Assembly: GCA_025738555.1 (NCBI GenBank)
Contig: JAOVFP010000008.1
Location: forward strand, 1,054,001 to 1,118,000
From: Cyathus striatus
Taxonomy: Eukaryota; Basidiomycota; Agaricomycetes; Agaricales; Nidulariaceae
Direction of reading: 5' to 3'
DNA length: 64,000 bases
Part shown: positions 1-11,303 of the stretch, one piece after another
Layout: every line of letters starts with the position of its first letter
Position numbering within the stretch: position 1 is the stretch's first letter
Notes under the pieces: generated by a model
The model's database searches: none
Told to the model about the DNA's origin: nothing
What the model saw: only the letters and a program-made list of their open reading frames with translations
Translations under genes and position numbers: made by a program

Positions 1-620
1 TGCACGAACACGTAGGCATTAGTACACATTCGGAATAGAGCTGAGTAAATAACAAAAATTCTGACTCAAATGCTCCGATTTTTTCATACATAGAACAGTA
101 TACTTCAAGTCTAGTGTACTACGTGAACTTGAATACGACTACATTATGTTACATACGACCCACGGGGACTCTGTCGTACCGTGTACGACCCAACATCAAT
201 ATTTAGCACCTGTAATCATAATTAGTAAGTCTCAGTTTTACTGGGTATTGTGTACAATTACCTTAAGAAAATCAAACCTGAAATGCTCCATACTCGATTC
301 CGCATCGCACGTCCAATATAATACATATTCGATGCAGAGCACAGTATGCAACCTCGTACACGCAAAATCATGTATACTAGGTGGATGGTACATTTCAATT
401 TGGACTGCGCTAGCGGAGGATGCAAAGCAAGAGGTACACAGATCGAAAACGACTCTCAAACCCGCCTGGGAACTGCCAACACATTACATATTGGTACAAC
501 ACTATGGAGGTCGTTCTGTGCACTGACTGAGTGGTCATGTGGAGAGGCTCGTTGCCAACAAACAAGAAGTAAAACGATGAAATTAGCAATTTTAGGATAG
601 AGAGGTATGTTACACCAGTC
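1..620. other. Left edge, no supported gene
   Basis: The open frames here are short, overlap on both strands and carry no recognisable motif or consistent exon structure. I see no gene, RNA or repeat that I can support before the target-site duplication at 621-626. Confidence 0.4.
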
Positions 621-626
621 GTTATG

Positions 627-3251
627 TATGGCGGTCAAAGTGCACTTTTAATAAGATACGCAAACACTTTTGATGTGAGCGCAAACACTTCGGGCGTTGT
701 TCGGCGCACACATTTTTCGTCCCAGCGCAAATATTTCGACCGAGCGCAAACATTTTTAGTCCCAGCGCAAACACATTTACATTTGAGCATAGCGCGCAAA
801 CTTTTCAGGACGTCATATTAATAAAGCCAAAGCTCTTAGAGTCTTAAGGGATAGGTGTGAATACTTTCAAAAAATAAAAATATATTATTAATTCCCTACA
901 AAGCGCATACAAACTACTGTAACTTTGTGGATTCCGCACTAGTTGACATAATCTTACCCACTCTTGCCATTTCCCAGGCATCTCCGCTTGCATTACCACT
1001 CGAAACCACCAAGCAGCCTGCACAACACACCTAACATATCATATTTAAAGATCAGTCATCAGAGCGGAGCTCAGAGTGCAGAAATGGCCACCAAAACCAA
1101 TACCGTACCAATAATCCAAATTAACAAAATATAGTCCCAAACGAAAAGGAGGTGAGACAATTAAGACCTTGGGCGCTCGTTTCCAGATATGGCACAAGCA
1201 GAGGCCCACCCCCCAGGACCGGTTGCGATCCCATGCATCTCGCGGTAGCCGATAACCCTCTGTAGAGTGGGAATCGGTCCAAAACGAGGTCCCATTCCCG
1301 CGCCTTCCCACAGCGCGACCAAATCCTCAGACTCAGAAATGATGGGCAATGTAGACAAAGCAGGTGATATCGTGGTTGACTGTGATACTGAGAGTAACAG
1401 ATACTGGCCAGGAGAGGAAGGAGGGTAGAAAGGTCTGGGTTTGTATTGGGATTGGAGGGTTCATGGGCAGAGAGCGAGGAGTTACTCACAAATTGGGATG
1501 TAGCTTGTCAACACATCACTTCTCTCATCGTGTTCTACCCACCTTACGTGCAAGTTCCTATCCAGACCTCTTGAGCTTCTTTGTCCTATCAAGATTCATC
1601 TTCGCGTGCATCTTCATGTGCTGGGTTCGTTATTTGAGGTCGGGTGATGCATCACCTGGAATGTCACGTAGCATAACGAAAGCGAATGAGAAGAGACAAG
1701 AAGTTGATGAGTTTGAGGTTCAAACGAATGAAACACGCTGGCATTGGATGCAGAACCTATTGCCAAATAATGCCAATGAATGCGTATACAAGCTCACGTG
1801 TTATATTGTTGATATCCCACACTTATTTCACGTGATTAAGTTACATCAGCGACAATGTGACCATCACACATTCCATGTTTCAGCAAGTTGCTGTCAAACT
1901 CCATCCTTACTCCATCCTCTCCAGTTTTGCCGCAAAGCTAGCTTCAGCTCTCTCGTGTAATTTCTTGCACAATGTGTCACCAATCGACAACCTCATCCAG
2001 TCATGTCCTGTTAACACTATAGCTCCCCCCAGCATGATCAAGATTCAGAGGGGTGTAACGTAAGATGACGTTGGAGTGTTGCTAAGGTGAAAGTCAGTAG
2101 CGGGGTCTGGGTTTCAGTACAGTCTGTGATTGCTGAAGTGCTGAGTACTCCCTTATCTCTATTTTCTTCTGTGCAAAGTACTTATTAGTCAATAGGATTT
2201 TATGCTTATGCATGCTTAGTTGACTACTGAAAACCAATTCAACGCTCTTTAGCCACATGCGTGTACACAGTACGGAGCCACGAGTGTCATCCACTCCCTT
2301 CCCTCTGACCCAGTTGTGAAACATGGCGAAGAAGTACCTCAGGCACGTGGAACGAGGCATCCATGAGCCTTCGCCAATGTACCGCATCGTCTCATCATGG
2401 ACCTACCCCTCCCCTCCTCCCAACGATAGAAATAAACAACACACCAGGAATGCCACCCTCTCACCCCCTTACACCAACCAATCCATCCAGAGAACTCCTC
2501 CCCTGTGTCCTCAAACTCATCATCATCATCGTCATCACTGGCATTCATGGGTTCCGCGGACGGGACAATGGGACTCGTGGCGAGCTTGGATGACATGCGC
2601 AATAAATTGCTAGCCATGCTACTGCTCTGTCTCCACTCCTCCCACACCGACATTTATATCATGATCGCTGAGCTGCATATGGTCAGTGGACATGAGGCTG
2701 GACACATCAGTGAACTCTATCGGTTCATTGCCATGTCCCCAACTCGAGGTGCGCCCCTTAGCTGTGAGAGCACCCAACTGCACAGTCGGAGATGTATAGA
2801 TCATCTGGTTTGACGTATTAAGGCTGCTTGGTAGTTCTGAGGGGTCATATGAGTGGACAAGCTTTGGAGGTGGTGATAGTGAGTGAGGGTAAGGATATGT
2901 TATGTACTTGATATGTAAACTGGTGTAGAACCCACACTGTAGCTATAATTTGTATGCACCTTCTCAGGATAAATAAAAAATTTATTTTACAATCTTAATC
3001 ACCTTGTCTCTTAAGAATCTGAGCTTTGGCCTTGCAAAGTCCTGAAAAGTTTGTACTACAGAAAAGTGTTTGCACTACTGAAATGTTTGCACTGGGATGA
3101 AAAATGTTTGTGCTCGGTTGAAATGTTTGTGCTGGGACCAAAAATGTGTGCGCCGAACAGTGCCCCCAAATGTTTGTGCACCATCAAAAAGTGTTTGCAC
3201 TGGTCCAAAAATGTTTGCGCTGCACATTAAATGTGCACTTTGACCGCCATA
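627..3251. mobile_element. 2.6-kb TIR DNA element with 6-bp TSD
   Basis: The segment starts TATGGCGGTCAAAGTGCAC and ends with the reverse complement of that string. It is flanked by the direct repeat GTTATG at 621-626 and 3252-3257. The inverted similarity runs about 225-245 bp (627 to ~850 and ~3010 to 3251). Both arms are built from degenerate ~20-bp sub-repeats around GCGCAAACATTTTT and CCCAGCGCAAAC, and both continue to TTTTCAGGAC and GCCAAAGCTC. The right arm has many GCGC to GTGC or GCAC changes, so it has lost CpGs. No transposase motif is visible inside, so it is probably non-autonomous. The superfamily is not assigned; a 6-bp duplication is unusual among common fungal TIR elements. 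Confidence 0.75.
2094..2804 (-). pseudogene. Unrecognised coding remnant inside the TIR element
   Basis: On the minus strand, ORF pieces starting at 2804 and 2653 and one ending at 2094 have protein-like composition. They include an Asp run (six D followed by EFEDTGEEF) encoded near 2490-2540 and a GT-AG intron candidate at about 2405-2480. I could not join the pieces in a single frame, so this is either a captured host gene fragment that has decayed or chance. No family is recognised. It lies wholly within the TIR element, which is why I treat it as cargo. Confidence 0.2.
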
Positions 3252-3671
3252 GTTATGTGCACCATCTCCCTCCATAAGAATTCAATGCCTGGAATGAGTC
3301 TATGTCACCTGGGGGATCACTGAGTGAGGAGCCAAGACCAACATAAAATTTCGAGGTGGTTGGGCAGTGGTGAATATACACAATGCCACATTGGGCAGAA
3401 ATGCACGGCAGGGCAGGATGCGAGATGTGCTGCATGGGTGTAGCACATATGAGATGACCATAATGAAAGTTATGAGGTGCCAAGTTCCATGCATGGATGC
3501 GAGAGAATAGCTGCGAAGATAGGTGCTATAAGCACAGTGAGTTAGAAGACAATAAATCAGAAGAGCATACGTGGTGACCCATGTCTTCAGACTCTGTGTT
3601 GATCTCAGCCTCTGCCCTTCTCTGCCTCCATCATCCTTAGCCCCAGGTAAAGAGTCAGCGAGCTGTTTAAT

Positions 3672-4767
3672 CACTCAAGAATGATGGGAATGGTGTGGCA
3701 CTCACTGTTGGAGTTGAATTGTGCTTTCCAGCATGTGCTGAAGCATTGTCCGCTGCTTAGGACTGGACGGCCCACGGGATGTGCGGAGCATTGATTGAAT
3801 GAAGGACGAGAACAGGTGGCGCAGTCTGGGTGGCACGGGAGGCAGGTACCGGAGGAGAATGTTTCACCTGGGCAAGTTGACATGCATGTACCAGTGGGAG
3901 TGAAGAAGCTTGGTGAGGGACAGGTGAGACAGAATGAGGAGGGGCCGGTGCATGTTGAACAGGAGGAGTCATAAGCTATTGAAGAGGTGTGTCAGAGAAG
4001 AGGGATAAAGGGGGGAAAGATGGAAGTACCTTGACACGTAGAGCTGTCTACGGGAGAGACAAATGTACCACTTGGACAACTAGCAACGTACTCCCTGTTC
4101 AAAAGGAACAATCCCAGAATACAGGCGGTACATTGTAACAGCTAAAGCAATGTATTAGCATCTTTTGCTTGGAATAATGAAGAAAAGGACTTACTATCAC
4201 ATTCCTTATTATTATTATCTGCTACTAATCCTCCAGTCCCTTGACACACTCCATTCCCATTAGTGCTCACACAAATACCATTGAACAGAGATGTTCCTTG
4301 TTTGCATACAATGCAATCATTTGACGTCCTGCCAGTACATGTTACGCATGCATCCGCACATGTCAAACAGCTGGAACCACTAGTGAAACTACTGTCGGGA
4401 CAGACATTATCGCTCGTAGTGGATGAGGTGGGAGGAACACATTTGGTTCTGTCGGATGTGTTCTGTGTGAATCCCTGACTGCAGGGTTGGTTTGGCATCA
4501 ACGACGTTGCAAAGACATTGGAACTTTGCTGTTGTCGTGGCACAGAGGAGGGAGGACGGCATGTTTGATGATGTGGCATCAACGCTGTTCTTTCAAAGAC
4601 GTGGCCATCATTTTGACACAGGAGAAGAATGAGGAGGGAGGAGGGGGGCTGGAAGATGTGGTGCAGAAGGGTGAACGTTTACCATCAGGCGCCCACATTC
4701 TGTTCCCATCCTCATCAAAGGAAATAAACTTAGCCTGCACAGACGCAGCAGCGAGTATCAAAGACAT
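3672..4767 (-). pseudogene. Furin-like cysteine-rich repeat protein, broken
   Basis: The first exon (ATG at 4767) begins MSLILAAASVQA, which fits a short signal peptide, followed by FISFDEDGNRMW. A second piece (4198-4582) has repeated CxxC pairs (SSCLTCADACVTCTGR). A third lies at about 4032-4140. A fourth (about 3690-3972) reads CSTCTG, CLTC, CMSTCPGETFSSG, CLPCHPDCATCSRPSF. The spacing is that of furin-like/growth-factor-receptor cysteine repeats, known in secreted or membrane proteins of agaricomycetes. Introns at 4199-4145 and 4031-3975 are GT-AG, but the second piece does not join the third in frame. The reading frame also stops soon after 3690, without the membrane segment expected downstream. 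I infer a 3'-truncated, inactivated copy. Confidence 0.6.
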
Positions 4768-4769
4768 TG

Positions 4770-5558
4770 AAGGATCGAATACAACGCTGGAATAAGGTCG
4801 TCCGCGAGGTCTGGAGGTGATGGGGAGAATTGAGACAGGGGGGAGCGATGCGCACGTTGATTTTTGTACGAGTGCGAGTGGGGGCGGTGGGGCTGTACCA
4901 GTGTTGGTTGCAGGGAATGGTACTATGCCTGTGGTGGTTCAAGGTGTTCCAAAGCCAGAATAGCGCTGGAACAAGGCATTGTTATCTATACGAAGGGGGG
5001 GAGGGAGGAGGGGGTTGCTATTGGACCTAGGATGCTGTATGTAATGTAAGATAAGGGGATGGCAAGAGAATGAGTATTAGAGAAGCTTACTGGTGTCCAT
5101 GCATGTGCTGAGACTCGAGAGCATGGTATGAAGTGCAGGAAGACAGGCCTCAGGGACCAGGGGGAAGACAAGGATCATTCATCATGGTGAACACAGTGAC
5201 CAGAGGGGGTAGATGACTGTCACACAATCTCACAAGGCATGCCAAACAGCCAATCACATACCGTTGCAAAGTATTAGCCAATCATATTGCCAGAAAGCGA
5301 GACCCCGAAGCGATCCACAAATCGCCCCATAAGGAAATCTAGTCCTGTACTGGGTGACTTTCCATAAGACCCAGTTCCAAATGTGTTCCTGACGGAGATT
5401 TCCGAAATTGAACATCTGAAAAATCGTTCTGAAAAACCATAACACATCCGGAACGCTTGTTATGTATGACTTCGACAACTCTTGGCTAGATAGATAGCCT
5501 GATAATATCTGATTTGTATGATTTGAATATAACTTTGCCCATTCCCCCCACACCTGTT
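4770..5558. other. Intergenic, nothing recognised
   Basis: This stretch could hold the promoter of the minus-strand cysteine-rich gene at its left end. The open frames are short and mutually overlapping. I see no repeat with a partner elsewhere in the window. Confidence 0.35.
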
Positions 5559-5779
5559 ATGATGGAAGCTGAGCTACTACAGCTCCCCCCTGATGAAGAA
5601 GAGTTGGATATGCAAGAGGATAATGATCTGTGCGCTTGGCAGCAGCAACAGGTGCACTTATCTATCTTATACTAATGCTTTAGGGTGCAGTCGAGAAAAT
5701 GAACGACATGTATCACTTGAACTTTGAAGCTGAAAATAGACCAGGGAACTTGGGTACCACAAGCTCTGGTGGGAACTAA
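5559..5779 (+). CDS. Possible small two-exon gene, 62 aa
   Basis: Exon 5559-5651 (31 codons from ATG, acidic: PPDEEELDMQEDND) joins exon 5684-5779 in frame and ends at TAA. The 32-bp intron has GTGCAC at its donor, a branch-like ACTAAT and TTTAG. The protein is acidic and Gln-rich at the junction, with no known domain. The short intron and tiny product make this tentative. It might be the surviving 3' end of a larger gene. Confidence 0.3.
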
Positions 5780-6270
5780 ATCCGCGTTTGTGATTGCACA
5801 TAGTGTATACGTTACAAATAGGTGCGCTACATCATACTTGGTAATAAATACTATGCGATGAAAACACTAAGAGAGATGTCTGCCTCCCAGTCATCAAATG
5901 TTAACGAATCACATCCTGTGATCCACCTTCCACTCTGTTGAAATTGTTGTAAGGCAAACGCAACTAATTACATACTAGTAATCACATACAAATTTGCCCT
6001 TTATGTACTAATGCTTACCAGGTTCTTGAAACTTCTTGTAATGGTCGAGGAAGGCAGTGCTCTTCGTCCTTCTTCCACTTCTATAGATGTTCCAACTTTA
6101 ATTGCGCTTCTTGGCGTCACCACATGCGTTTCAAGCATGATAAAACATATATTATTTGCGGTACTTTTTGTCGTGAATTGCCAGGATACATGAAGGTGGG
6201 AAGTTACATTATTTTTAGATCATAGAAACAGTTGCGGTTGTGGATTTGAAATATTCGACCAGGGTTGACC
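5780..6270. other. Intergenic, nothing recognised
   Basis: AT-rich sequence with a single short open frame (about 6011-6193) that shows no motif. It ends at the TA target of the MITE that follows. Confidence 0.35.
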
Positions 6271-6272
6271 TA

Positions 6273-6548
6273 CTGTATCAATACGACCAAGTGTTCGGTC
6301 ACGCATCACAAGGGGCCATGAACTTGAACAAATACATGATTTGTCACGCACAACAACCAGCTTTGAACACAGGTACATCGAAAATTTGTAACTTTGGGTT
6401 AAAATTTTCGGTTGCGAGCTTCGCTCGCAGACACTTTCTTGAACAGTTTCAAATTTTGTCACACATCTCACCGACTTTTGAACAGAGGGTCCATCTGTTC
6501 ATGGCTGTCACGCTGAAAAGTCACGAACAGTTGGTCGTATTGATACAG
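6273..6548. mobile_element. MITE copy 1, TA-flanked, 276 bp
   Basis: Left end CTGTATCAATACGACCAA is matched by its reverse complement at the right end, and the similarity continues to TGTTCG. TA dinucleotides flank both ends (6271-6272, 6549-6550), as expected for Tc1/mariner-type target duplication. The interior has no coding capacity. Related ends and subterminal GTTCAGTTC/GTCACGC motifs occur in copies 2 and 3. Confidence 0.75.
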
Positions 6549-6550
6549 TA

Positions 6551-7245
6551 TTGTCCTTGTTCTGGTCAATTGCAAACTAATGAAACTCCTTCCCTAGTAA
6601 GGGTTCCATTTATGCCTTTATAGGGGATCGCTGTGAAGCTAAATTTCACAAAAGAAATTGCAGGAGTCATAAATATTTTGAATACTAGATATGGAATAAG
6701 ATTTAAAGTTATATTCAACACGACCGCCGCCCGGGCCCCGCGGCCATGACTCATTCCCTCATTGCATGAACTTGAAAGCTTACTGGCAGTATCCGTTCGA
6801 GTTATGGCTTTAGGTAAGTTCATGACTATTCATTCAGATTCGTCTCATCAAAATGCAGCTCAGTACTACCTCAAGGATACCGTACACATACCACGACCAT
6901 CGATGTCACAAGGCAAATTTAAAGTTTACACTTCCTCAGTAACACAATTGACATTGCATCACTACAGAAAATGGATGTCTATAACAAACACGAAGTTTTC
7001 ATTCACTATTGAGAGAAATAGACATTCGGATGGTGGAAGAAATAAATCTGTAGCGCCAATGTATCCAACGACATAAAAGCGAAGTGGATGGAATGAAGAT
7101 ATTGCGAAACAAATCCTCGCTTTACACCCTCGCAGGCGCACGCTATACGCATCATTCACAGAACTGGGAATTTGATCCTGTTGTTTAAGGTGCGCTCGCT
7201 TAATCAAACCTTGCTGCGAAGAATGCTCATGAACTACTGAAAGAC
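6551..7245. other. Upstream region of the first GTPase gene
   Basis: There is no supported gene here. The stretch contains the GC-rich patch CGCCGCCCGGGCCCCGCGG near 6724-6743 in otherwise AT-rich DNA. Any promoter or 5' exon of the downstream GTPase gene would be here, but I cannot place one. Confidence 0.3.
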
Positions 7246-8037
7246 ATGAGCTCGGATATACCTAACATCATCATTTATGGACAAACCGGCGCTGGTAAAA
7301 GTTCGGTCATAAATATGATTCCAGGGGACCCAGGCAAGCTGGCGAAAGTTTCCAATTCCGCCCGAGGAGTGACCGACACGGCGACACTCTATCGAAAAAC
7401 TATATACGGCAAGACGTTTAACGTCTGGGACACTCCTGGATTGAATGAAGGAGACGAGGGGGGTATAGACGGAAAACGCGCAGTTGAAATTCTTCATAAT
7501 CTCATTTCATCTCTTGCAAGCGGAGTCAATCTCCTAGTTCTGGTTATGCGAGGACCTCGAATTAATGCATTTCTACACAAAAATTACAATCTATTACACA
7601 ACGTTATTTGTCAAAGGAAAGTCCCCATCGCACTCATTGTCACCGGGCTGGACCAGGAGGATGACCGGAGAGTTTGGTGGGAGATGAATAAAGGTGCCTT
7701 TCATCAATACGGCATGTATCCACAGGGGCATGCATGCATATCGACTTTAGAGCGGACTGGGCTCGTCTACGATCGCTCCAGAGATGAGGTTCAACGACTT
7801 CTCCATGAAGAACTTTCACAGATGCCCTGGATAATGCCCACGGCCCCAGTAAACATGGCAAGAATGATCAACCGCTTTCTCAAACTCTTCGGGATCATGA
7901 AAATTAGCGAGCACGACAAAGCCCTATTTGAAACTCTTAAGAATATGTATGGAGAAAGCAGTGCGGCGGAGATTATGCAAAGTATATCTAGGAGCAAACA
8001 TCAAAACAAAGTTAGGTGTCTGGCCCCATTTTTGTAG
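7246..8037 (+). CDS. AIG1-like P-loop GTPase domain protein, 263 aa
   Basis: Single exon from ATG at 7246. The G1/Walker A motif GQTGAGKS is at residues 12-19, a G2-type Thr (RGVT) at about 43, and G3 DTPG at 62-65. A strand with LIVTGLD (about 127-133) stands where classical GTPases have NKxD, as in other fungal AIG1/Toc34-related proteins. The core WWEMNKGAFHQYGM and GHACIST is shared with the neighbour (WWGINKFVFDEYGM, GHACITS), so the two genes are tandem paralogues. The C-terminus ends soon after the G domain and shows no obvious membrane anchor. Its biological role is not established. A 5' exon could exist, but ATG-SSDIPNIIIYG is a plausible start. Confidence 0.82.
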   Translation: MSSDIPNIIIYGQTGAGKSSVINMIPGDPGKLAKVSNSARGVTDTATLYRKTIYGKTFNVWDTPGLNEGDEGGIDGKRAVEILHNLISSLASGVNLLVLVMRGPRINAFLHKNYNLLHNVICQRKVPIALIVTGLDQEDDRRVWWEMNKGAFHQYGMYPQGHACISTLERTGLVYDRSRDEVQRLLHEELSQMPWIMPTAPVNMARMINRFLKLFGIMKISEHDKALFETLKNMYGESSAAEIMQSISRSKHQNKVRCLAPFL

Positions 8038-8317
8038 TTACATATAATTATGCTGCTTCTGAAGTCAACTAGTCACTGTGATATGTACATATATATATGG
8101 TAGATACGATACGAGAATCCGAAATGCTCTCTTACTACGCATTGCCAAAGGTTAACACGAAGGATCAATGTTTCAACCTGTTTAAGCATTTCATATACCA
8201 GCACACATCATGCAACATGCATGGCAGCCGGGAGATAATAAGCGACCAAATTTCTCATGCAAAGAATTTAAGTAGATAAATTGCGCATGTCTGCACAACT
8301 TGATGCCCGTCACTGAA

Positions 8318-10067
8318 ATGCCGATTGATTCTACGTAGGGATAATATTGCTACATTTTTTTTCGAAAGCTCACTCTATCCTTCTTTTAGTCCCCTTCATG
8401 ATCAGGATAATACACCCATCGTTATTGTTTTTGGACCGTCTGGTGCAGGGAAAAGCTCTGTTGTGAACATGCTTACCGCAGAAGACGGGAAAGCCCCAAA
8501 GGCCATCACTTCGTCCTCTGCCCAGGGTGTGACATTCACCACAACTTCCTACCTCAAGAATATCAACGGGGAGCGTGTGAAGGTGTTTGATACAGCAGGT
8601 CTCAACGAGGGCTCCCGAGGAACTGTACCCGGGATCCAGGCGATCGAGTCGTTGCATAGCCTTATCCTTAATATACCCCCGGATGGCATTAGCTTGTTGG
8701 TCTATGTAATCTCTGCGACTCGGGTTACTATCTTGACCAAGCAAAACTACGTGATGTTCTGGGAGACTATTTGCCACAAACAAGTGAAAATCGTGGTCAT
8801 CATCACCGGGCTAGAGGATGAAGAAGACATGGACGCCTGGTGGGGCATCAATAAATTCGTATTCGATGAGTATGGGATGAGTTTCGAGGGCCATGCGTGC
8901 ATTACATCATCTACTTCGTTTCCGGCGCTGTACGACGAGTCCAAGAAAAAGGTGGACAACTTAATACACGAGTCGTTGAAAGATGTGACACCATGGGTAC
9001 CTCGTCCGGCGGTCTGGCTTGCTGATCTCTTGCTAAAGCCAATGTTTCGGTCGCCACAGCTACTGAACTCGAAATTTATTCGAGATTTATCACCCGAGCT
9101 GAAATTTGCCATCTCTTCCTACGCACTTGCGGCTAACGAATCCGATCCCTCTAAGTCAAAGCAGAAGATAAACAAAAGGAAATCATACCAACATTCTTCA
9201 CACGATTCAGCCGACAATACTTCTATCGTCGTACTTGCGGTCGGGACCGAGGACATTAGAGATTATATGGGTGTCACGTCCGGTTCGAGTAGTAAACTCA
9301 AACTCCACTACCGCGACTTCAATACACTCCCTATCGATACTATCAACAAAGATACGATAATCAGCATTTACGATGAACTTCATAAATTCAATTCCCCTAC
9401 CGTAAATCTCCTAATTATGGTCATCTCGGAGACAAATGTGAAGGACGAACGGTGGCGTATCGTGTACGAGTTGTTATACAAAAAGTTCTTACAGCAATAT
9501 GTGCCCATCGCTATTTTGATAACTGGTCCCTCTGAACTCGCTGTAGACTCGTGGAAACGCTCGAAAGGTAGCTTCGACGAGAAAAGTATGTTTTTCAATA
9601 GTCATTCGTATATCCCCGGCAAGCTCCAAAAGGCAGAGGCAGCGCCTATCATTACCAAACTAATTGAAGATACATATACTCCGATTCAATTCACAATACC
9701 ATCCCCTGTTTACAGCAGCTATCTGGATTATATCCATTCCTTTGCCTTCTGGAGCAGGATCGGAATAGAAACTACGGTTTTGATATCAGATCTTTACCAG
9801 GCACTTACGGAGCACCTCGATATGGAGCCTCACGTAGCTCTACTCAATTCGAATCGAATAGGTAGGAAGTATGCCAGAAAGGACTTCATGAAGGTCGTGA
9901 AAGAGTTGCCCAGCACAGCCGGATCGCATTTCATACAACCTATTACAAGCCTGATATGTTGTTCCAGCGGGACTAGCGAAGTCACACAGACTAATGAAGA
10001 TGGAATGAAAAGCGCGCAGGACAATCTTACACAATTATCAGTAGCCAATGATCCAAGTACGCAATAA
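8318..10067 (+). CDS. Double-domain AIG1-like GTPase, second domain lacks P-loop, 564 aa
   Basis: Exons 8318-8334 and 8390-10067 join in frame across a 55-bp GT-AG intron, giving an N-terminus MPIDSTPLHDQDNTPIVIVF; this replaces a non-ATG start inside the intron. Residues 21-28 are GPSGAGKS (G1), 52-54 GVT, 73-76 DTAG (G3), then VIITGLE and the WWGINK/GHACITS block. From about residue 280 a second copy of the fold begins (NTSIVVLAVG, LLIMVIS, IAILITGPSELAVDSW, GSFDEKSMF), but no GxxxxGKS is present. The C-terminal half therefore looks like a pseudo-GTPase. It is a tandem paralogue of the upstream gene, with 280 bp between them. In these protein families a catalytic-plus-dead pair can form an intramolecular dimer; that is inference here. 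Confidence 0.82.
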
Positions 10068-10375
10068 TTCGCAATAGTAGTTTAACGTGAAAGCTCACCC
10101 GTTTAAGACTTTCCCTTCACACATTACCTCTAAACATTTATATTTATATTTGTTAGATCATACACGCTAGATTATATTCCCCATTCTCATATATATATAT
10201 CAGCTTCCATTTTTTCCCACTACCTTTAGGTAGTTGGGTTATGGCGGGCGAAATGAAACGAAATTTGGCAGGGAGATTCATAAAAACCCGATGACGTAGT
10301 TATGCCGTTTTGGGCTTAACATTTTCGGGTTTTCCCTTTTGACATCCTCTTTGTTTCCTTTGTTGCTCGCACCAG
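10068..10375. other. Downstream of the GTPase genes, nothing recognised
   Basis: AT-rich 3' region with no supported feature. The ATATATATAT run near 10188-10201 is simple sequence. Confidence 0.3.
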
Positions 10376-10590
10376 ATGGATGCTCTTTTACCTTTACCGC
10401 CTTCATTCCCTCTTGACATGCTTGTTACTGAACTCGACATTCTGTACCCTGCAGTGGCTGAAGGTGACTTATGTGGTGGGAGGCTTTTGTGTTCTTTTCA
10501 TATTTGCTACTTACCTTCATATTTGTTTTAGGCTCGTTGGAGTGCTTGGAGCTCGAGTTGGTGCTGTCTCCAGCTCGTAATCTCTCGTAA
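10376..10590 (+). CDS. Possible small two-exon gene, 52 aa
   Basis: Exon 10376-10475 (MDALLPLPPSFPLDMLV...) joins exon 10532-10590 across a 56-bp GT-AG intron with TTTTAG, reaching TAA in frame. CAG lies directly before the ATG, so this could instead be an internal exon of a larger decayed gene. Leu-rich, no domain recognised. Confidence 0.33.
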
Positions 10591-10946
10591 TGGCTCTGTC
10601 AGGCGTCAAGTGACTTAATGTCGCTCTCTGATAGGCTATCGGATTAGATGCACCCCGTTTCTCGACTCACATATCTATAACTTCATCATTGTGTCTCATT
10701 CTGATATTTGGTACCTCCTATGATACTGTTATTTACCGGCCGGTTGTACACCATTAGCCACTTGTACAGTAGCACATTTCTCCGCCAAAATTGTAATATG
10801 TCTTAAAATTCGATATATATGTAGCTATAAGTATATTCTATCACTTCATGCATTTATGTCGGCATCGAGATATGTGGTTCTGCTGCAATGTTAGATTTGG
10901 TGTGTTTTTTCGAATTTTGATGGTCCCGAACAATGCTAATCGGCAT
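10591..10946. other. Intergenic, nothing recognised
   Basis: AT-rich sequence with only a short open frame and no repeat or motif I can support. Confidence 0.3.
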
Positions 10947-10948
10947 TA

Positions 10949-11287
10949 CTGTACCATTTTAACCAATTGTTCGCTCATTTTGAGCGTGACCGAAAATTTG
11001 GGTTCATTGTTCAGTTCAGGGACCAGTTCAGTGCGTGACATGCTTAAGATTTGTTCATGCCAACAATGTTCATTGTCCTCAGATTTTTAACAATGACGAA
11101 CTTGAAACACTATTTTATGATATAATACATACATCTAATGTAAAAAAGAAATTCGTCAAAATTATGCCTTATTTAATTGCCTTGACCCTTTGTTCAATGC
11201 TCTCTGGGACGCGTGACAAGGCCTGAATTTGTTCTGTTCCGAGACCCTGCGTGACGCGTGACCGAACAATCAGTCGAAATGGTACAG
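10949..11287. mobile_element. MITE copy 2, TA-flanked, 339 bp
   Basis: Ends CTGTACCATTTTAACC... and the inverse of CTGTACCATTTCGACTG, both leading into TTGTTCG. TA flanks at 10947-10948 and 11288-11289. The subterminal block TTCATTGTTCAGTTC is shared with copy 3. No coding capacity. Confidence 0.75.
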
Positions 11288-11303
11288 TATGTATAGCTCT
11301 GTC

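Noticed and set aside
6415..6435. GCGAGCTTCGCTCGC hairpin as a terminator
   Set aside because: It is a short palindrome inside MITE copy 1, with no gene ending there and no T-run context relevant to a fungal genome.
8325..8389. GTPase start at 8325 inside the long open frame
   Set aside because: It is a TTG in what looks like an intron; the ATG at 8318 with a 55-bp GT-AG intron gives a better N-terminus.
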